This document shows positions 62,321 to 64,000 of a stretch of 64,000 nt of DNA, in pieces (positions within the stretch are counted from its first letter, which is position 1; the number at the start of each line of letters is the position of its first letter). The stretch is from Pantoea sp. alder81 (lineage in GTDB: Bacteria; Pseudomonadota; Gammaproteobacteria; Enterobacterales; Enterobacteriaceae), in contig NZ_JAIUDA010000002.1 of the NCBI RefSeq assembly GCF_020179835.1, positions 310,001 through 374,000 of the forward strand. The letters run 5' to 3'. The notes beneath the pieces are model-generated. The model did no database searches, was not told where the DNA came from, and was given only the letters and a program-made list of their open reading frames with translations. The position numbers and the translations under genes are program-made.

Positions 62321-63596
62321 GGCGATCTCCTTTTCGCAGCGGAACACCCACACGTGCGGTACGAACCAGTCCGCGCGGTCGCCAAATCATCATTAACACC
62401 ATCAACATGCCAAACAGCAGCACGCGGTATTCGGCAAAACTGCGCAGCAGTTCCGGCGCGACCGTGAGCACAAAGGCGGCAAGGACGACGCCGAGCGTCG
62501 AGCCCATTCCACCCAATACCACAATCGCCAGGATTAACGCCGATTCAAAGAAAGTGAAGGAGGTGGGATTCACAAACCCCTGATAGCTGGCAAAAAACAC
62601 CCCGGCTATCCCGGCCGTCGAGGCACCCAACATGAAAGCAGAGAGTTTGACCAGCACATGGTTAAGCCCCATGGCGCGGCAGGCAATTTCATCTTCACGT
62701 AACGCTTCCCAGGCCCGGCCAATTGGCATGCGCGTCAACCGATGCTTAATCAACAGCACCAGCAACACCACTAGCACCAGCACGACATAGATGAAGATGA
62801 ATTTCATATTGGGGTTGTAATCGAGATGAAAAAACTCGTGATACGGCACACCGCCGTCTTTGGCTCGCCGGGCAAATTCAAGGCCAAAAAAGGTCGGTGA
62901 AGGTATCGAGACCCCATTGGGTCCACCCGTGAATGACACCCAGTTGGTTAGCACCAGACGGATGATTTCACCAAAGCCAAGGGTCACAATGGCCAGATAG
63001 TCGCCGTGCATCCTGAGCACCGGAAAACCCAGCAGCGCGCCCGCAAAAGCGGCCAGCAAAGCCGCAATAGGCAACATACTCCAGAACCCGAGGCCAAGGT
63101 ACTCGTAGCCCAGAGCCAGACCATAAGCCCCGATAGCGTAAAATGCGACATATCCCAGATCGAGGAGTCCGGCCAGCCCCACCACAATGTTGAGTCCCAG
63201 CCCCAGCAGCACATAAATCAGCCCAAGAATGGCCACCGTTAGCAGGTATTTACTCGATATAAATGGAAAGGCAAATGCAGCAATCAACAACAGCGGCAAT
63301 ACCCAGCGCATCCGCGAACGATAGCCCGGCTCACGGACATAAACACCGTCATCATTGCCTTCAAATTTTCGCCTGAAGCGCTGCCCGTAAGGCGTAGTGG
63401 TAAACAGGCTCATCAATAAACGTCCTGCCATGACCAGCCCCACCAACAGCGCTACGCGTTGCGGCGACAATTTGAAGCTGTAACCATCCAGCACCACACC
63501 CACAATCGGACCAAACACTACCAGCGCAATCACTCCCGCCAGCAGCGTGTCGAGCAATGCTTCACGCATGCCCGCTTTTTGCGTCATTGCATTCAT
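62313..63596 (-). CDS. livM: Branched-chain amino acid ABC transporter permease LivM
   Basis: A permease subunit of the Liv importer. The 427-residue product has an N-terminal hydrophobic region, the conserved LGLNIVVGLAGLLDLGYVAF segment, multiple transmembrane helices and the EAA-like cytoplasmic loop (GRAWEALREDEIACRAMGLN). It lies 10 bases after livH and overlaps livG. Confidence 0.94.
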   Translation of the reverse strand: MNAMTQKAGMREALLDTLLAGVIALVVFGPIVGVVLDGYSFKLSPQRVALLVGLVMAGRLLMSLFTTTPYGQRFRRKFEGNDDGVYVREPGYRSRMRWVLPLLLIAAFAFPFISSKYLLTVAILGLIYVLLGLGLNIVVGLAGLLDLGYVAFYAIGAYGLALGYEYLGLGFWSMLPIAALLAAFAGALLGFPVLRMHGDYLAIVTLGFGEIIRLVLTNWVSFTGGPNGVSIPSPTFFGLEFARRAKDGGVPYHEFFHLDYNPNMKFIFIYVVLVLVVLLVLLIKHRLTRMPIGRAWEALREDEIACRAMGLNHVLVKLSAFMLGASTAGIAGVFFASYQGFVNPTSFTFFESALILAIVVLGGMGSTLGVVLAAFVLTVAPELLRSFAEYRVLLFGMLMVLMMIWRPRGLVRTARVGVPLRKGDRHE

Positions 63597-63606
63597 CGTG
63601 GCTTCC

Positions 63607-64000
63607 TCACACTTTCGCGACCAGCGGACGCCCCAGGAGCCCCTGCGGACGGAAGATTAAAATCACCACCAGCAGCGAAAACGAGAACACATCTTTATAG
63701 TCAGAGTTCACCAGCCCCGCGAATTGAGCTTCCGCCACGCCCAGCAACAAGCCACCCAACATCGCGCCCGGCAGTGAGCCAATGCCGCCTAACACTGCGG
63801 CTGTAAAGGCTTTGATACCGATGATAAATCCGGCATAGAAATCAAAGGTGCCGTAGTTCATGGTCACCAGCACACCCGCCAGTCCAGCCATGGCTGCACC
63901 GATGACAAACACCAGCGAAATCACGCGGTCAGTATTGATGCCGAGAATAGACGCCATGCGCCGATCCTGCTGAACGGCACGGCAGATGCGGCCAAGTTTG
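63607..64000 (-). CDS. livH: Branched-chain amino acid ABC transporter permease LivH (partial)
   Basis: The C-terminal 131 codons of the LivH permease; the gene continues beyond the right edge of the window, so its start is not seen. Visible are the EAA-like loop (GRICRAVQQDRRMASILGIN) and the last transmembrane helices (FTAAVLGGIGSLPGAMLGGL), ending in GLLGRPLVAKV as in E. coli. The substrate-binding protein, if adjacent, would also lie outside the window. Confidence 0.93.
   Translation of the reverse strand, partial: KLGRICRAVQQDRRMASILGINTDRVISLVFVIGAAMAGLAGVLVTMNYGTFDFYAGFIIGIKAFTAAVLGGIGSLPGAMLGGLLLGVAEAQFAGLVNSDYKDVFSFSLLVVILIFRPQGLLGRPLVAKV

Overview
The window looks like a chromosomal segment of an Enterobacterales bacterium, most likely Erwiniaceae (Pantoea or Erwinia-like). 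This is inferred from protein resemblance and gene order, not from a database search. The backbone follows the E. coli 43-minute region: fliC-fliD-fliS-fliT-yedD, fliE and fliF to fliR, rcsA, dsrB, yodD, dsrA, mpgP, dgcQ, yodC, yedI, vsr, dcm, yedJ, mtfA, tRNA-Asn and yeeO. Accessory cassettes interrupt this order.

Layout. 0.1-5.1 kb: a four-gene chaperone/usher fimbrial operon, followed by an unusually small pilin-like protein and a small anchored protein. 6.5-7.1 kb: a poor region with one possible gene remnant. 7.1-12.7 kb: flagellin methylase fliB, flagellin fliC, and the divergent fliDST operon with clear sigma-28 promoters. 12.8-20.1 kb: mostly small genes (yedD, iraP, a LexA-boxed dinI-family gene, a three-gene membrane/coiled-coil operon facing an S24-type repressor, a BLUF-EAL photoreceptor, a YnfC-like lipoprotein). 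20.2-31.6 kb: fliE and the fliFGHIJK and fliLMNOPQR gene blocks, with an ERIC repeat between fliE and fliF. 32.2-40.5 kb: rcsA, a sigma-28-type chemoreceptor, dsrB, a Pmp3-family gene, yodD, a DsrA-like sRNA, an mpgP/glycosyltransferase pair, dgcQ and yodC. 40.5-48.8 kb: yedI, vsr and dcm (divergent here), an unusual chemoreceptor, an Arc-like protein, yedJ, an orphan phage-type gene and mtfA. 48.9-50.95 kb: tRNA-Asn and, directly 3' of it, a HipBST-type tripartite kinase toxin-antitoxin module bracketed by near-identical terminator repeats. 51.1-55.3 kb: a sugar or sugar-acid catabolic cluster. 55.5-58.6 kb: PiuC-like hydroxylase and Fiu-like TonB receptor with a Fur-like palindrome. 59.2-64.0 kb: YeeO-like MATE exporter and livFGMH, the last cut by the window end.

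How the parts work together. Most genes serve surface structures and the switch between motile and sessile life: fimbriae, flagellum, chemoreceptors, c-di-GMP enzymes (DgcQ, BLUF-EAL), the Rcs regulator RcsA, and two regulators acting on RpoS (IraP and DsrA). The least explained part is 13.7-17.4 kb. It holds a repressor of S24 fold that lacks both catalytic dyad residues, palindromic operators, an overlapping membrane-protein operon whose last gene has two strong in-frame starts, and a nearby SOS-controlled DinI-family gene. That arrangement resembles the antirepressor circuits of some prophages, but no structural phage genes are present. The HipBST module is the clearest mobile-looking defence/toxin cassette.
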